A DNA stretch of 64,000 nucleotides. It comes from Lophium mytilinum. Lineage: Eukaryota > Ascomycota > Dothideomycetes > Mytilinidiales > Mytilinidiaceae. Positions 24,197-33,827 of this stretch are shown here, in pieces. Under the pieces are notes generated by a model. The model saw nothing but the letters and a program-made list of their open reading frames with translations. It ran no database searches and was not told the DNA's origin. Each line of letters begins with the position of its first letter. Within the stretch, counting starts at the first letter, position 1. The stretch covers positions 620,001 through 684,000 of the forward strand of contig MU004190.1 in NCBI GenBank assembly GCA_010093605.1, written 5' to 3'. The translations under genes and the position numbers were made by a program.

Positions 24197-24864
24197 ATGC
24201 TTTTCAAGTCTTCCGTTGCCGTGGCGGTTCTATGCAGCTCTGTCGCTATTTTGGCGGCACCTGTAGCCAGTACGTCATTCTTTGGTCACTGAGACTTGTG
24301 CAGGCATACTAGAAGGACTTAACATTAACCAGTTGTGTAGAAGATGCACTTGAGTTCGCCGGCGCTTCGTACAGCCACTTGTATAAGGAGGCCGAGGATG
24401 CCGAAGTAGCGAAGCGCGATGCCAAACCTGAAGACGCACTCGAGTTTGCGGGTGCTTCGTACAGTCGTCTGTACAAGGAAGCTAAGGATGCTGAAGCTGC
24501 CAAGCGTGACGCCAAACCTGAAGACGCGCTTGAATTCGCCGGTGCTTCCTACAGCCACCTCTACAAGGAAGCGAAGGACGCCGAAGTCGCGAAGCGTGAA
24601 GCCAAGCCTGAAGACGCTCTCGAGTTTGCTGGTGCCTCCTACAGTCATCTGTACAAGGAGGCAAAGGACGCTGAGGTTGCCAAGCGTGAAGCCAAACCCG
24701 AAGACGCTCTCGAGTTTGCCGGTGCTTCATACAGTCACCTATACAAAGAGGCCAAGGACGCCGAAGCCTCAAAGCGCGATGCCAAACCCAAAGACGCCCT
24801 TGAGTTCGCCGGCGCTTCATACAGCCACCTGTACAAGGAGGCCAAGGATGCCGGAGCAGCCTAA
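24197..24864 (+). CDS. secreted KR-repeat precursor, candidate dikaritin-type RiPP precursor
   Basis: Two exons, 24197-24269 and 24341-24864, joined over a 71-bp intron, encode 198 residues. The first exon is a signal peptide: Lys at position 4, a hydrophobic core, and a likely cleavage after an Ala-rich end (ILAAPVA). The second exon consists of six tandem 30-residue units starting at 24343, 24433, 24523, 24613, 24703 and 24793; the last is cut to 23 residues by the stop. Each unit contains FAGASYSHLYKEA followed by an acidic/Ala segment, and units 1-5 carry a Lys-Arg at unit positions 24-25, the classic Kex2 site. Unit 2 has Arg for His in the Tyr-rich stretch. Signal peptide, KR-delimited repeats with two Tyr each and a neighbouring UstYa gene are the defining layout of dikaritin precursors. 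A Kex2-processed unmodified peptide is the main alternative; an alpha-pheromone precursor is unlikely, as no Trp occurs. The core residues are inferred. Confidence 0.85.
24343..24861 (+). repeat. six tandem 90-bp coding repeats
   Basis: In-frame 90-bp units inside the precursor gene, five complete and one of 69 bp. Copies differ mostly at third codon positions while the peptide is almost constant, so the array looks maintained by selection on the peptide rather than freshly duplicated. Confidence 0.95.
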
Positions 24865-26209
24865 ACCCTTCGGAGCTGTACCGGGAATGGGAATACGACG
24901 ATGTGAGGCTGGGAGAGAGTACTTGGTGGAACGGAGGACATGAAAATGTCGGGACAGGTGTCGTGAAGACCATATTGAAAAGCAAGGATGAAGCTACGAA
25001 GTGAGAGAAATAGCAAAGACAAATACGCTCGTTGACTAAACATCAATAATAATGTGAAATGATTGAATATCGCGACTCACAGGTGTCACAGGCTGCTGTA
25101 TGCCGTGTGATCGAGGCTCAAAACGAGTTGGAAGCATCCACTGGATGCTGTGGGTGCTGATGAGACGGAGTGCTCGGAGCTTCCGATATCAGCACCAGAA
25201 TCGGTATGTGATGCGGGTTGACGGTCCAACGATAGGAGACTAGCTGACAATAGCCGCACTGAAAGTTAGAAGACACAAGGGCCGCGGTATCCAGATCTGG
25301 CACCGTACTCCAAACTACGATTCACGCAATTCAAGAGAGAAGAGAGGATTAGTCAACGTATGTATCTGAGTCCAATGAGGAGTAGCAGCTCGCGGTCTGC
25401 AAAGCGGCACACGCGACTTGAAATGATTCCAATGGTGCACTGAGATGACATCAGTCATCATGGCCTCAGCTCTTGTGGTCCCAGCTCTTGTGGCCCCCGG
25501 CAACCGGCACACCGGTCTTAGCTCTAGGGCTGGGGCTGTAAGACGTTGATTAGCCCGGCTATTCCATGCTAGATCGCTTTCTTCACTAACTGAGAGCCCG
25601 TCACAGTGGGCGTGGCACCCTCGAGGTGTTTCAGCCTCTAGGGGCGTGTATGTATGCAGCCGACATGCTGGTCTAATATCGGAAGTCGGCTGTGGTGGCA
25701 ACGAAAGGACGACGCAGCCCTCTCCCTCAACACCAAGGACTCCAAGTTGGGGATGCATATCGGCAGGGTCGTCTCCCGTGAGCCGTGCCGAATTAGCCAG
25801 ATCTTGGCTCGTGGCGTGGCGCCTCCCGCAGCCACTCGCCCAAGATTTGATTCCCAAGCCTGCGGTCCCACAGAAAACATACGTCAACGAACCGCCGGCA
25901 TGGAGTCGCTTCTTTGATAGCGCCCTCCAGCGGAAGCACCGGAGGCAGAACACACTTTCTCGACGCAATCTTCTGCAAATATTGAGGCGTTGAAACGATG
26001 ACCTGCCGCGCTAAAAATAATTTCACTGGTAGTTGATCAGCGCCCAGGAACAATGCTCGCGCGCCAGTCCCACCGCGTCATGCCGAGCTCAGCCCAACAA
26101 CAGGGGGCGGAATGGGCACAGCCTCCAGCCCTGGGGAACTGCTTAATCTTATATACCCGCCCTCCTCCGCGGGTGGCATCAATTCACCTTGTCCCACATT
26201 CTTTGAGCC
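24865..26209. other. intergenic, 1.3 kb
   Basis: Downstream of the RiPP precursor and upstream of the phospholipase gene. A 217-codon frame on the minus strand (25315-25968) and an overlapping plus-strand frame exist. Neither has a domain, signal peptide or intron pattern I can support, and no second UstYa-type gene is visible. Confidence 0.4.
26150..26155 (+). promoter_or_regulatory. TATA-like box of the phospholipase gene
   Basis: TATATA lies 55-60 bp before the start codon at 26210, a plausible spacing for a fungal promoter with a short leader. Confidence 0.45.
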
Positions 26210-28297
26210 ATGAAGACTTTATCTATAGTGCTGCAGCTGGCTACGGCCCTGTCGTTTGCAGACAGCACGTCTGGTAAGCTTTGTTGACAGCTCCTTCTTA
26301 CCACGAGACACAGCGCTGACTTGCTTAGCAAACGCCATATACCAGGAACCCTCCCTCGAAGTTGCCCGCGCGATCAACGCATGGAAGCGTGCAGCTCCGG
26401 TTGCCCCAGACGGCTACACGCCGGCAGCAGTTGACTGTCCCTCGACGCGCCCTACCATCCGCCTTGCGAACGGCCTCTCGGACGAGGAAACAGCATGGCT
26501 GGAGAAGAGGAGGAGCAACACCGTGTCTCCTATGCGCGAGTTCCTCGTGCGGATGAACATCACCGGATTCGATGCCGGCGCATACGTTGACACCCACGCG
26601 AAGAACACGTCAGCGATGCCAAACGTTGCGATTGCGGTGTCTGGTGGTGGATGGCGAGCGCTTATGAACGGAGCTGGGGCTTTGGCCGCATACGACAACA
26701 GAACGCCTAACGCTACCAACACTGGCCAATTGGGGGGTCTGCTACAATCTGCGACGTATCTAGCGGGTCTATCGGGAGGTGGATGGCTGGTGGGCAGCTT
26801 GTTTGTCAACAACTATACTTCCGTGCAGGACCTCATCAACTCGACTCCAGATCAATCGGGGGATCTGTGGCAGTTCGGCAACTCTATTATCCAGGGTATG
26901 ATTACCTCGAGACCGTTTTCGCACTAGGTTGTGGTACATTGAGTTGCTAATGTTTCCTAGGACCGGAATCTGGCGGGATCCAAATTCTCTCTACCGTTCA
27001 ATACTATGACGATCTTTATGACACTGTCAATGCTAAATCAGAGGCTCGCAACTTCAACACCTCTTTGACCGATTACTGGGGCCGTGCGCTGTCTTTCCAA
27101 TTGGTCAATGCCACCGACGGAGGTCCAGCCTACACCTGGTCTTCAATTGCAAATGACACAGAGTTCGCCGCAGGCAATACTCCCCTACCTATCCTCGTCG
27201 CGGACGGTCGTGCTCCAGGTGAGGTCCTGATCTCTGGAAATGCGACCAACTACGAGTTCAACCCGTGGGAGATGGGTAGCTTCGACCCCACCGTATACGG
27301 CTTTGCCCCACTCAGATATGTCGGCTCAAACTTTACTGGTGGCAAAGTCGATTCCAACCAGCAATGTATCGAGGGCTTTGACAATGTTGGATATGTCATG
27401 GGGACTAGCTCTTCCCTCTTCAACCAACTGATTCTGAATCTCAACTCGACCGACGCTCCGCAACTCCTGAAGTCTGTTATTGGGGACATCCTTACGGATC
27501 TGGGTGAAGACCAGAACGACATCGCGGATTGGACACCCAACCCTTTCTACCACTTCAATAACAAGACAAACCCCAACGCTGCAAACAAGCGTCTTACTCT
27601 TGTCGACGGTGGCGAAGATCTTCAGAATATCCCGCTAAACCCGCTCATCCAGCCTGTCCGTCACGTCGACGTCATCTTTGCTGTCGACTCTTCCGCCGAT
27701 ACTACCACAGACAACGGCGCCGCCAATTGGCCTAATGGCACTTCTCTCGTCGCAACCTATCAACGCTCGCTGAACGAGACGATCGAAAACGGCACTGCCT
27801 TCCCTTCAATCCCAGACCAAAACACCTTCGTCAACTTAGGCCTGAACAAGCGCCCAACTTTCTTCGGCTGCGACAGCTCTAACTTCACCGGAGACGCGCC
27901 CCTCGTTGTCTACGTCCCCAATACACCCTACGTCTACAACTCTAATGTCTCCACCTTCACACTCTCGTACAACAACACCGAGCGCAACGCCATCATCGAG
28001 AACGGCTACGACGTCGCCACGATGGCCAACGGCACACTCGATGCGGACTTCCCCGCCTGCGTGGGCTGTGCGGTACTGAGTCGGTCTTTGGCCAGGACAG
28101 GCACGACGGTTCCAGATGTGTGCAAGACATGCTTCACAAAGTACTGCTGGGATGGCACGCTCAATAGCACGAATCCCGGGAAGACGTTCGCATCAAGTAA
28201 GCTAGTGCAGATTAAGGTGTCTGCAGCCGGTACATTCGTGCCGAACGCGGTGGGTCTGATTGCTGCAATGGCCGCAGCTGTTTTATTGATCTTGTAG
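26210..28297 (+). CDS. secreted or GPI-anchored lysophospholipase / phospholipase B
   Basis: Three exons (26210-26273, 26329-26895, 26961-28297) give 655 residues, the usual size for fungal phospholipase B. The enzyme removes acyl chains from (lyso)phospholipids. The first exon encodes a signal peptide ([16 protein letters not shown]). The patatin/cPLA2-like core is clear: SGGGWRAL as the glycine-rich oxyanion segment, and [11 protein letters not shown] with the nucleophilic Ser; a lipase-domain Asp is expected near [17 protein letters not shown]. Many N-glycosylation sequons (NNT, NST, NGT, NFT) are visible. Several Cys late in the chain ([18 protein letters not shown]) match the family. The last 25 residues are hydrophobic after a small-residue segment ([25 protein letters not shown] ends the protein, described not as a motif), which suggests GPI attachment. 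Adjacent to the RiPP precursor but with no obvious role in it. Confidence 0.93.
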
Positions 28298-29094
28298 AGC
28301 TATTGAGAAGCTAGTTAAGCAGTCACGAAAAGGACAGGATGGTTATGATGGGATTTCGATAGGCGGGTGGTGTTTTGCATTGACGGCGTTGGATTGGGAT
28401 CTGGCGATTATTTTACGCATTTGGATTCGCTTCTAGTGTAGCATATCGAATGGAACCTGAGATTTCGAAGCAAGTTGCTCTATACAGACAGTGTGATGGG
28501 CGTTTGGGCGCTGAGCTGAGTTGAAGTAGGTTGTTAAAGGTCACATGATGAGACAACCTAGCCGGATTAGGCCGGACCCACTCAACCTCAATTCAACCTC
28601 TTCCCTTCTTTAACGCTGACCTCCTCTCAATGTGTAAAATACAAGTAGATTGCACCAAAAACTGCTGAGCTACTAGATTCCTCAATGATACCTCTTGTCA
28701 AGTAACGTTTGCGTTGCAAAGTCGCCTCGCCGGCAATGGACCGATGCATCATGGAGCTCCGTGTTGCTGTTCACAAAACTGCGATATCCGACATTGTACA
28801 GTTCTCGCAGACTTCCTCGAGGACGTAACTTTCTGGAATCAGCAATAGTTTACATCAAAGTGTGTAAAGAATGAAAACGAAGTCCGTGGTAGGCGCATGC
28901 CCCCGCAACCCCACATTTCGCTTGACCTTGTCCGAACATCTCCCTCCTTCCTTTAGCCTACTACCACGTCCCAGTAACTTGCACTCATGACCTTCAAAAG
29001 GGGAACACAAACAAATAACAAAGCAACACCAAGGCTTCTCATAGACGCAGCTTGAAGTGACGGATACCATTTTCCAACCCAGAAGCTCTGCTTT
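28298..29094. other. intergenic, 0.8 kb, between convergent genes
   Basis: 3' flanks of the phospholipase and VOC-fold genes. Nothing recognised. Confidence 0.4.
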
Positions 29095-29607
29095 TCAGTT
29101 TCTATTCGCCATCATCTTCTCAAAAGAGCAACTACACGCCTCAATCGTATTCCCCCACGGATCCAGCACATACAAAGCCACCGTCCTGACCTCCTCCCCC
29201 TCCGTACTCGCCGGACTCACCGTCTCCCCAATCTTCCTCCCGCCCGCTGCCACCACCCGTGCACACAGCGCCTCGGGATCCGGGTCCGTGACCGCGAAGT
29301 GGAACACGCCGCCGCGGGTATAGTCAAACGATGCGGGCGCGCTCATCGGCGGGTCGATGAACTGGAATAGCTCGAAACCTACGCTGTTCCCTGTTGCGAG
29401 GAATGCGACTTTGACTTTGTGCAGGCGGGAGTCGTAGATGCGGAAGATGGGGGCCGAGGGGTCGGTGGAGCGGTCTGTGCAGCGGGGCAGGTTTTGGAGT
29501 TTGCGGAAGCCGAGGACGCGGGTGTAGAAGGTTATTGCGGCGTCGAGGTCGGGGACGTGGAGAGCGATGTGGTTGAGGACGCGGTTGAAGGGGGTGGCTT
29601 CTGCCAT
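29095..29607 (-). CDS. VOC-superfamily protein (glyoxalase / dioxygenase fold)
   Basis: Single-exon gene of 170 residues. It starts with LNHIALHVPDLDAAITFYTRVLGF, the standard beta-alpha opening of the vicinal oxygen chelate fold with a metal-ligand His (NHIALHV). The second half repeats the module: GGVFHFAVTDPDPEALCARVVAAGG, with the second His, and LYVLDPWGNTIEAC, whose Glu is the usual last metal ligand. The family includes glyoxalase I, fosfomycin-resistance enzymes and extradiol dioxygenases; the substrate cannot be read from the sequence. The length fits a single two-module chain that dimerises. No cofactor domain or targeting peptide is seen. The gene stands alone, convergent with the phospholipase gene, with a pyrimidine-rich leader. 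Confidence 0.88.
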   Translation of the reverse strand: MAEATPFNRVLNHIALHVPDLDAAITFYTRVLGFRKLQNLPRCTDRSTDPSAPIFRIYDSRLHKVKVAFLATGNSVGFELFQFIDPPMSAPASFDYTRGGVFHFAVTDPDPEALCARVVAAGGRKIGETVSPASTEGEEVRTVALYVLDPWGNTIEACSCSFEKMMANRN

Positions 29608-30428
29608 TCTGGGGTGGTGGTGGTGCTGCTGAATGAGCTATGGTTTGTAGCTCGGTAGGTGGGCTGGGTTAGAAGGAATTTAGGAGTGTGGCTACTTACG
29701 TTTGATGAAGAATGAGTACTCGAATGAAATTTGAGGGTAAGAGTGTTTGTGAGGTAGGATAACGGTTTATGGACAAGTCAGTGGCCTGGCCTCTCATTGA
29801 AAGAGGGGCCAGCTCTCCTTTATTTAGGTCGCTATGCTACGCCCGCCAGTGCACCGCACCCCCCTCAATCTGCCTCAAATACATTCAATCCGGGGGAACA
29901 TAAGCACTAATCGGGTGACTACGCGCCTCTGACGACCTATAGACACGAGTATTAAGCGAATGGGCAATTGGATCATCAGAATCTGGATAACATGAACCGG
30001 CACCTCGTAGGACTGGCTAGTTTCCACGGAAGTCTAACCCCTCGTCTTAGAACCAAGGTACACCGTTTGAGCGCAGGAAAGCAGGATTTCACTAATATAG
30101 CATAGGGTAGAAACGTGCATGTGAGTAAAGCAATAATTGCCTAATTCTGTAAATTTTCAATGCTATGACGGAACTCTCGACCTGAGAAAATTTCAAAAGA
30201 ATGAACTCAAGTTAGGAAACAAAATTCTACTTGCTTCTGTTCACACTAATAGATGCTAAAACATCAACATACAAACTCAAAACTCCGAAACTTTGTAACT
30301 CCGTAAATGGATCTACGCAGAGAGATCAGCAAGGTCTGTCACAACAGCCACCTGCTTATTGCTCGGCAATGCCCGATGCTGTATGCATTGAAGTGGATCC
30401 TTCTCTTGGATCCCCATTCCCTGTAATG
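29608..30428. other. intergenic, 0.8 kb
   Basis: No coding frame recognised; AT-richer than the neighbouring genes near 30100-30300. Confidence 0.4.
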
Positions 30429-31103
30429 CTAAATGTCTTCCCAGTCGTCGGAATCGTCTGCGTGCTCATCGTACACGTCTTGAGTTGCTTGCGTTTTTTC
30501 GTTTGAGTTCTCCGAACCAATGCTCTCTTGCTGCGCAAAGGCAGAATCAGGAAACTCGTCCTTTTCGGTAGGCTGCTGCTGTTCGTCCAGCGCCGGAGTC
30601 GCTATATCGCTAGGAAGTTGATCCGCTCCCAAAGTCAGCCTAGCGAATATCTCCGTAAGGCCCGCATTGGCCTTCAGTTGAAATTCCTCCCACTGCGATC
30701 GAGCTAGTCGGATCTTCTCTCCCAGCTTGCAGTATTCTAGCTGAAGCTTCTGCTTTGATTGTTCTTGGCCTGCAACCTTGACATTGATAGCTTCCATCCT
30801 GTCAAGGAGCGCCGGGGGTACCCAGCCCATGCTGAGAGCATAGTCCAAGTCCTTACCGAGAGATTCCAACATTTTCTTGTTCAAGAACAGGGCCCATTTG
30901 TGGTGTTGGAGCTGCACATCAATAGCCGCTTGCTGCGTTTCTAAACGCGACTGCTCGCCCTCGTAGTCCGCCCGACTTTCCCAGGCAAATTGCATTGTGA
31001 GTACGAGGCCCATGGGACCTTCGACGGTTATAGAGGCCTTTTGGTTGCCTTGATGGTGGCCAGACTTGCTTGCGTGGTCATTGGGATGGGAGCTGCTCGA
31101 CAT
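30429..31103 (-). CDS. coiled-coil protein, family A copy 1 (short form), unknown function
   Basis: The ATG complementary to 31101-31103 opens a frame of 224 residues; a longer frame to 31190 would need a GTG start. After a short His/Ser-rich start comes a beta-like segment (ASITVEGPMGLVLTMQF), then long helical stretches with heptad-like charge (AIDVQLQHHKWALFLNKKML, KQKLQLEYCKLGEKIRLARS) and an acidic tail ending DDSDDWEDI. It resembles the N-terminal halves of the genes at 32134 and 36784: a short beta segment, a helix with EREQSRL or EGEQSRL, and a helix ending W-E-x-x-Q-L-x-x-N. It lacks their C-terminal DHPDDGY domain. So it appears to be a shortened paralog. I do not recognise the family and give it no function. 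Confidence 0.65.
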   Translation of the reverse strand: MSSSSHPNDHASKSGHHQGNQKASITVEGPMGLVLTMQFAWESRADYEGEQSRLETQQAAIDVQLQHHKWALFLNKKMLESLGKDLDYALSMGWVPPALLDRMEAINVKVAGQEQSKQKLQLEYCKLGEKIRLARSQWEEFQLKANAGLTEIFARLTLGADQLPSDIATPALDEQQQPTEKDEFPDSAFAQQESIGSENSNEKTQATQDVYDEHADDSDDWEDI

Positions 31104-32133
31104 CTTGTTTGCGATATCCCGGTTTGCCACTATTGTATGGGATTGTATCCCTGAGTTCGGAGAGACTCGACGGTGGGTTCGGTCCGACACAGTACTTTGG
31201 AGTTGGTGGGGACGGTGTGTTTGGTGTGTTTGGTGGTGGTGGTATGCGGTGTTTCCAGTAGGTGATTGGGGATGATTGCTAGAAAGAAAACGCTTATTTA
31301 TACGTGGATTTACAATGTATCAAACAATAAGTCACGTACGAAGGGAACAATGAATTCTATCATTGTGTAGCAATTCTGATCTCCGAAAGCATGCAAATGC
31401 AGCTGGCTTGTGGTGGCCTTGGCGCGGCCGCCGTCTAGTGAATTTTAGCACTGCTCTGAGCTATTTAGGACTGCGTGTTTGACGGTTTATACCTTTTACC
31501 AACATTCATGAGTATTGACCGAGGCGAGTCTTACCATGCGCCTTGGCGTGAACGGATTCACCTCCACAATTCTCTAGAGAGATGGCTCTGCTTGGCTTGA
31601 TCATATTGCACCACCATGTCACTGAGTGCAAGGAGAAGAGGATTGAGGAGGGCTAAAACTACTAACTTGAGACTACCAACCGTCCGAAACTAGCGAAGCG
31701 TCGATGTAGCAGTCTAGTAAGCAAGGTTTAAGTGCTAACGCCCTCTACATTGATGGGATGGTCACTAGCGGAGTTTTCACGCCTAGCAAGCAAAAAGTAA
31801 ACCGGCGTTGCATCAGCAATCACTGTTGCTTTTATTAACTTGCCGGCATTTCGCCCAGGTTCCATTTTCTCTTTGACCGCCTTATCCTTGCCTCTCACTC
31901 TCCCGGAGGACCCGCAAAACTTGTGATGAACTTTTCTCTCCTTGTAGACAGCTTCTCTGCACAACAGTAGAAACAAGAAGATAGATGTTTATTATGTTCT
32001 AAGAAATCCCCCAACACAAAATTTGCTACTTGCAAAATCAACCACATACCGCATGCCCAGCACGACCATGGCATCCTTCGAAGCACAATCCGCTCCCGGT
32101 CTCAAAGGTCTCCTCTACCTAGGATCAATTACC
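31104..32133. other. intergenic, 1.0 kb
   Basis: At the position where the other two family-A genes have a divergent family-B partner, no such gene is seen here. A GGTGGT-rich patch near 31220-31260 lies in the presumed promoter. Confidence 0.4.
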
Positions 32134-33384
32134 CTAGGAATTTCCACCACTACGGGCATGGCAATCAATCCTCCTTCGCTGATCGCCTGTTGCAACAACG
32201 CTTACACTATCCAAGCGTTTCTCTGAATCGAAACCCCATTCATCGAATTCGGGAGGTGACGGAGGACCTGTCGTATAAGGCATATCTTGGCCGTCCACCC
32301 ACGATTGAATGCTAGCCCGCTTATCTTCCTTCAAAGGGATGAAGTGGCATCCTTCATAGCCGTCGTCAGGGTGATCCCCGAATCCTGATTTCTGGTCGTA
32401 CATAACCCAAAGTAATCCGGCCGCTTTCGCCTTCTGCCTTGTAATCTTGAGAGCTTCCTCCGCCTCGATAAGCCGCCTCGTCGCTTTACGCCCCTGGTAG
32501 AGATGAAGAACATCAAACTCTTCCTTCACTTGTAGGGGCGGGCGGTGTGCCTCGGACCTATAATAGAGCTTTAGGTCACGCTCGTACCCGGTTTGATGGT
32601 TTTCAAATTCCTTTCGCGCCCGGGCGAGCGTGTTCTCCGCGTCGTGCAAGATTTTCTCTGCTTGGTCCTCTTCCTGAGCCTGCAAAATATCATCTTGATC
32701 CTGTTCGCGCTCACCGATCTGGATGTCTCCCCCCAACAGATCCTCTCCATCGGAAATATGAGTCGCTGAGACCCCAGAGATGGATTTTGATATCAGGTGG
32801 GGGGCTTCCACATCTGGCAGGTCGTATTTGCGTATTTCTTCTTCAAGCGCACCGTTCGTTTCCAGCTGACACTTCTCCCAACTATGGCGGAGGCGTCGGA
32901 TCTGCCTCCCCAGAGCTTTTTCCTCCTTCTCCAGAGACGCTTTAGAGACTTGCAGCTTCTTAATAGCCGTCCGAAGTCCCTCAATCTCCCCGATAAGCTT
33001 CTCGGAGTGTCTCCCTGGGCTGTGGAGCATCTCTAGCTCTTTCAACCGCTCGGCCTTGAAGAACAATGTGCCCCCGACAGCTTGTATCTTCTCGAACGCT
33101 AAAGCTTGCTTCATCCCTAAGCGGCTCTGCTCCCTCTCCATGTCGCTTCTTACTACCAGCACTAATTTGACCTTGAGTATGACATCCATGGGAATAGCGA
33201 TTGTAGCAATGCTCCTATAGGTACGGTCAGTAAGTCTCGTAATCGATACAAGGGACGAAGTGTTAATGCCTTTTAGATTGATAAGAACGTACCTATGATG
33301 GACCTCAAAATCCCTATCCGGCTCAATCTCGGGGCCTTTGGAGTCAGACGTCGTCTTCCAGCTGCTTGACGAAAATTGAGACAT
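32134..33384 (-). CDS. coiled-coil protein, family A copy 2, unknown function
   Basis: The preferred model joins 33293-33384 to 32134-33214 over a 78-bp intron with GTACGT donor and CCTATAG acceptor, giving 390 residues. That intron is in frame and free of stops, so an unspliced 416-residue form is possible. The protein has a short beta-like segment (MDVILKVKLVLVV), two long charged helices likely to form coiled coils, an acidic linker, another helix, and a C-terminal domain with RRLIEAEEAL, DHPDDGYEG, SWVDGQ, a late DEW, and VATGDQRRRID. The same C-terminal signatures occur in order in the gene at 36784. It is divergent from a family-B gene whose start lies 443 bp away. No known domain recognised. 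Confidence 0.75.
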   Translation of the reverse strand: MSQFSSSSWKTTSDSKGPEIEPDRDFEVHHRYVLINLKGINTSSLVSITRLTDRTYRSIATIAIPMDVILKVKLVLVVRSDMEREQSRLGMKQALAFEKIQAVGGTLFFKAERLKELEMLHSPGRHSEKLIGEIEGLRTAIKKLQVSKASLEKEEKALGRQIRRLRHSWEKCQLETNGALEEEIRKYDLPDVEAPHLISKSISGVSATHISDGEDLLGGDIQIGEREQDQDDILQAQEEDQAEKILHDAENTLARARKEFENHQTGYERDLKLYYRSEAHRPPLQVKEEFDVLHLYQGRKATRRLIEAEEALKITRQKAKAAGLLWVMYDQKSGFGDHPDDGYEGCHFIPLKEDKRASIQSWVDGQDMPYTTGPPSPPEFDEWGFDSEKRLDSVSVVATGDQRRRIDCHARSGGNS

Positions 33385-33827
33385 TGCTTTGGTCTCGATG
33401 CTATTGGACCTCCTGGTATAAAGATGCTAAACTCAAATACTTCTGCCCGAACGCGATGCAAGAAGATGAAACGGCTTGGCTCCGAATAATACCGATAAAA
33501 AGGGCCACAGCCTGGTTGATACGAGGTGCTGTTAAAGGAGGTGGTGGTTGTGGTGGTTTTGGTGGGTGAGTAGGATTCGCCTTACACGATTTCCCAAAGA
33601 GGCCCTAACTTATATACTCCGAATATCGAACAGTGATTCACTGAGGGACTGAGCAGCCAAGTGTTGGATCATAGTTACGTCTTCGAGGTCAGCTTCAAGT
33701 GAATCTCAGGACTGCAGAATCACTTTCCCCTTGGTCTATATATCTATCAACTTTCATGAGTATAATGTTTCAACAACACCACCAACTCTAGACTACCCAC
33801 CACCACCACCGCGATCACTAATGAGAA
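33385..33827. promoter_or_regulatory. divergent promoter region, family A copy 2 / family B copy 1
   Basis: A 443-bp spacer between two start codons. It includes a CACCACCACC patch just before the family-B start. Comparable in length and arrangement to the 465-bp spacer at 38275-38739. Confidence 0.45.

Noticed and set aside
24343-24861. Evenly spaced repeats resembling a CRISPR array or minisatellite
   Set aside because: The units are in frame, code a conserved peptide with Kex2 sites, have no unique spacers, and the genome is fungal.
24197-24864. Alpha-type mating pheromone precursor
   Set aside because: Signal peptide and KR repeats fit, but the units contain no Trp and no pheromone-like Pro-Gly-Gln core; the neighbouring UstYa gene fits a RiPP better.
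24325-24985. Long frames in the other reading frames and on the opposite strand of the repeat precursor
   Set aside because: They arise from the 90-bp periodicity of the real coding repeats and have no signal peptide or domain.
25315-25968. 217-codon minus-strand frame between the RiPP precursor and the phospholipase
   Set aside because: No domain, no signal peptide and no recognisable relatives; composition is not convincingly coding.
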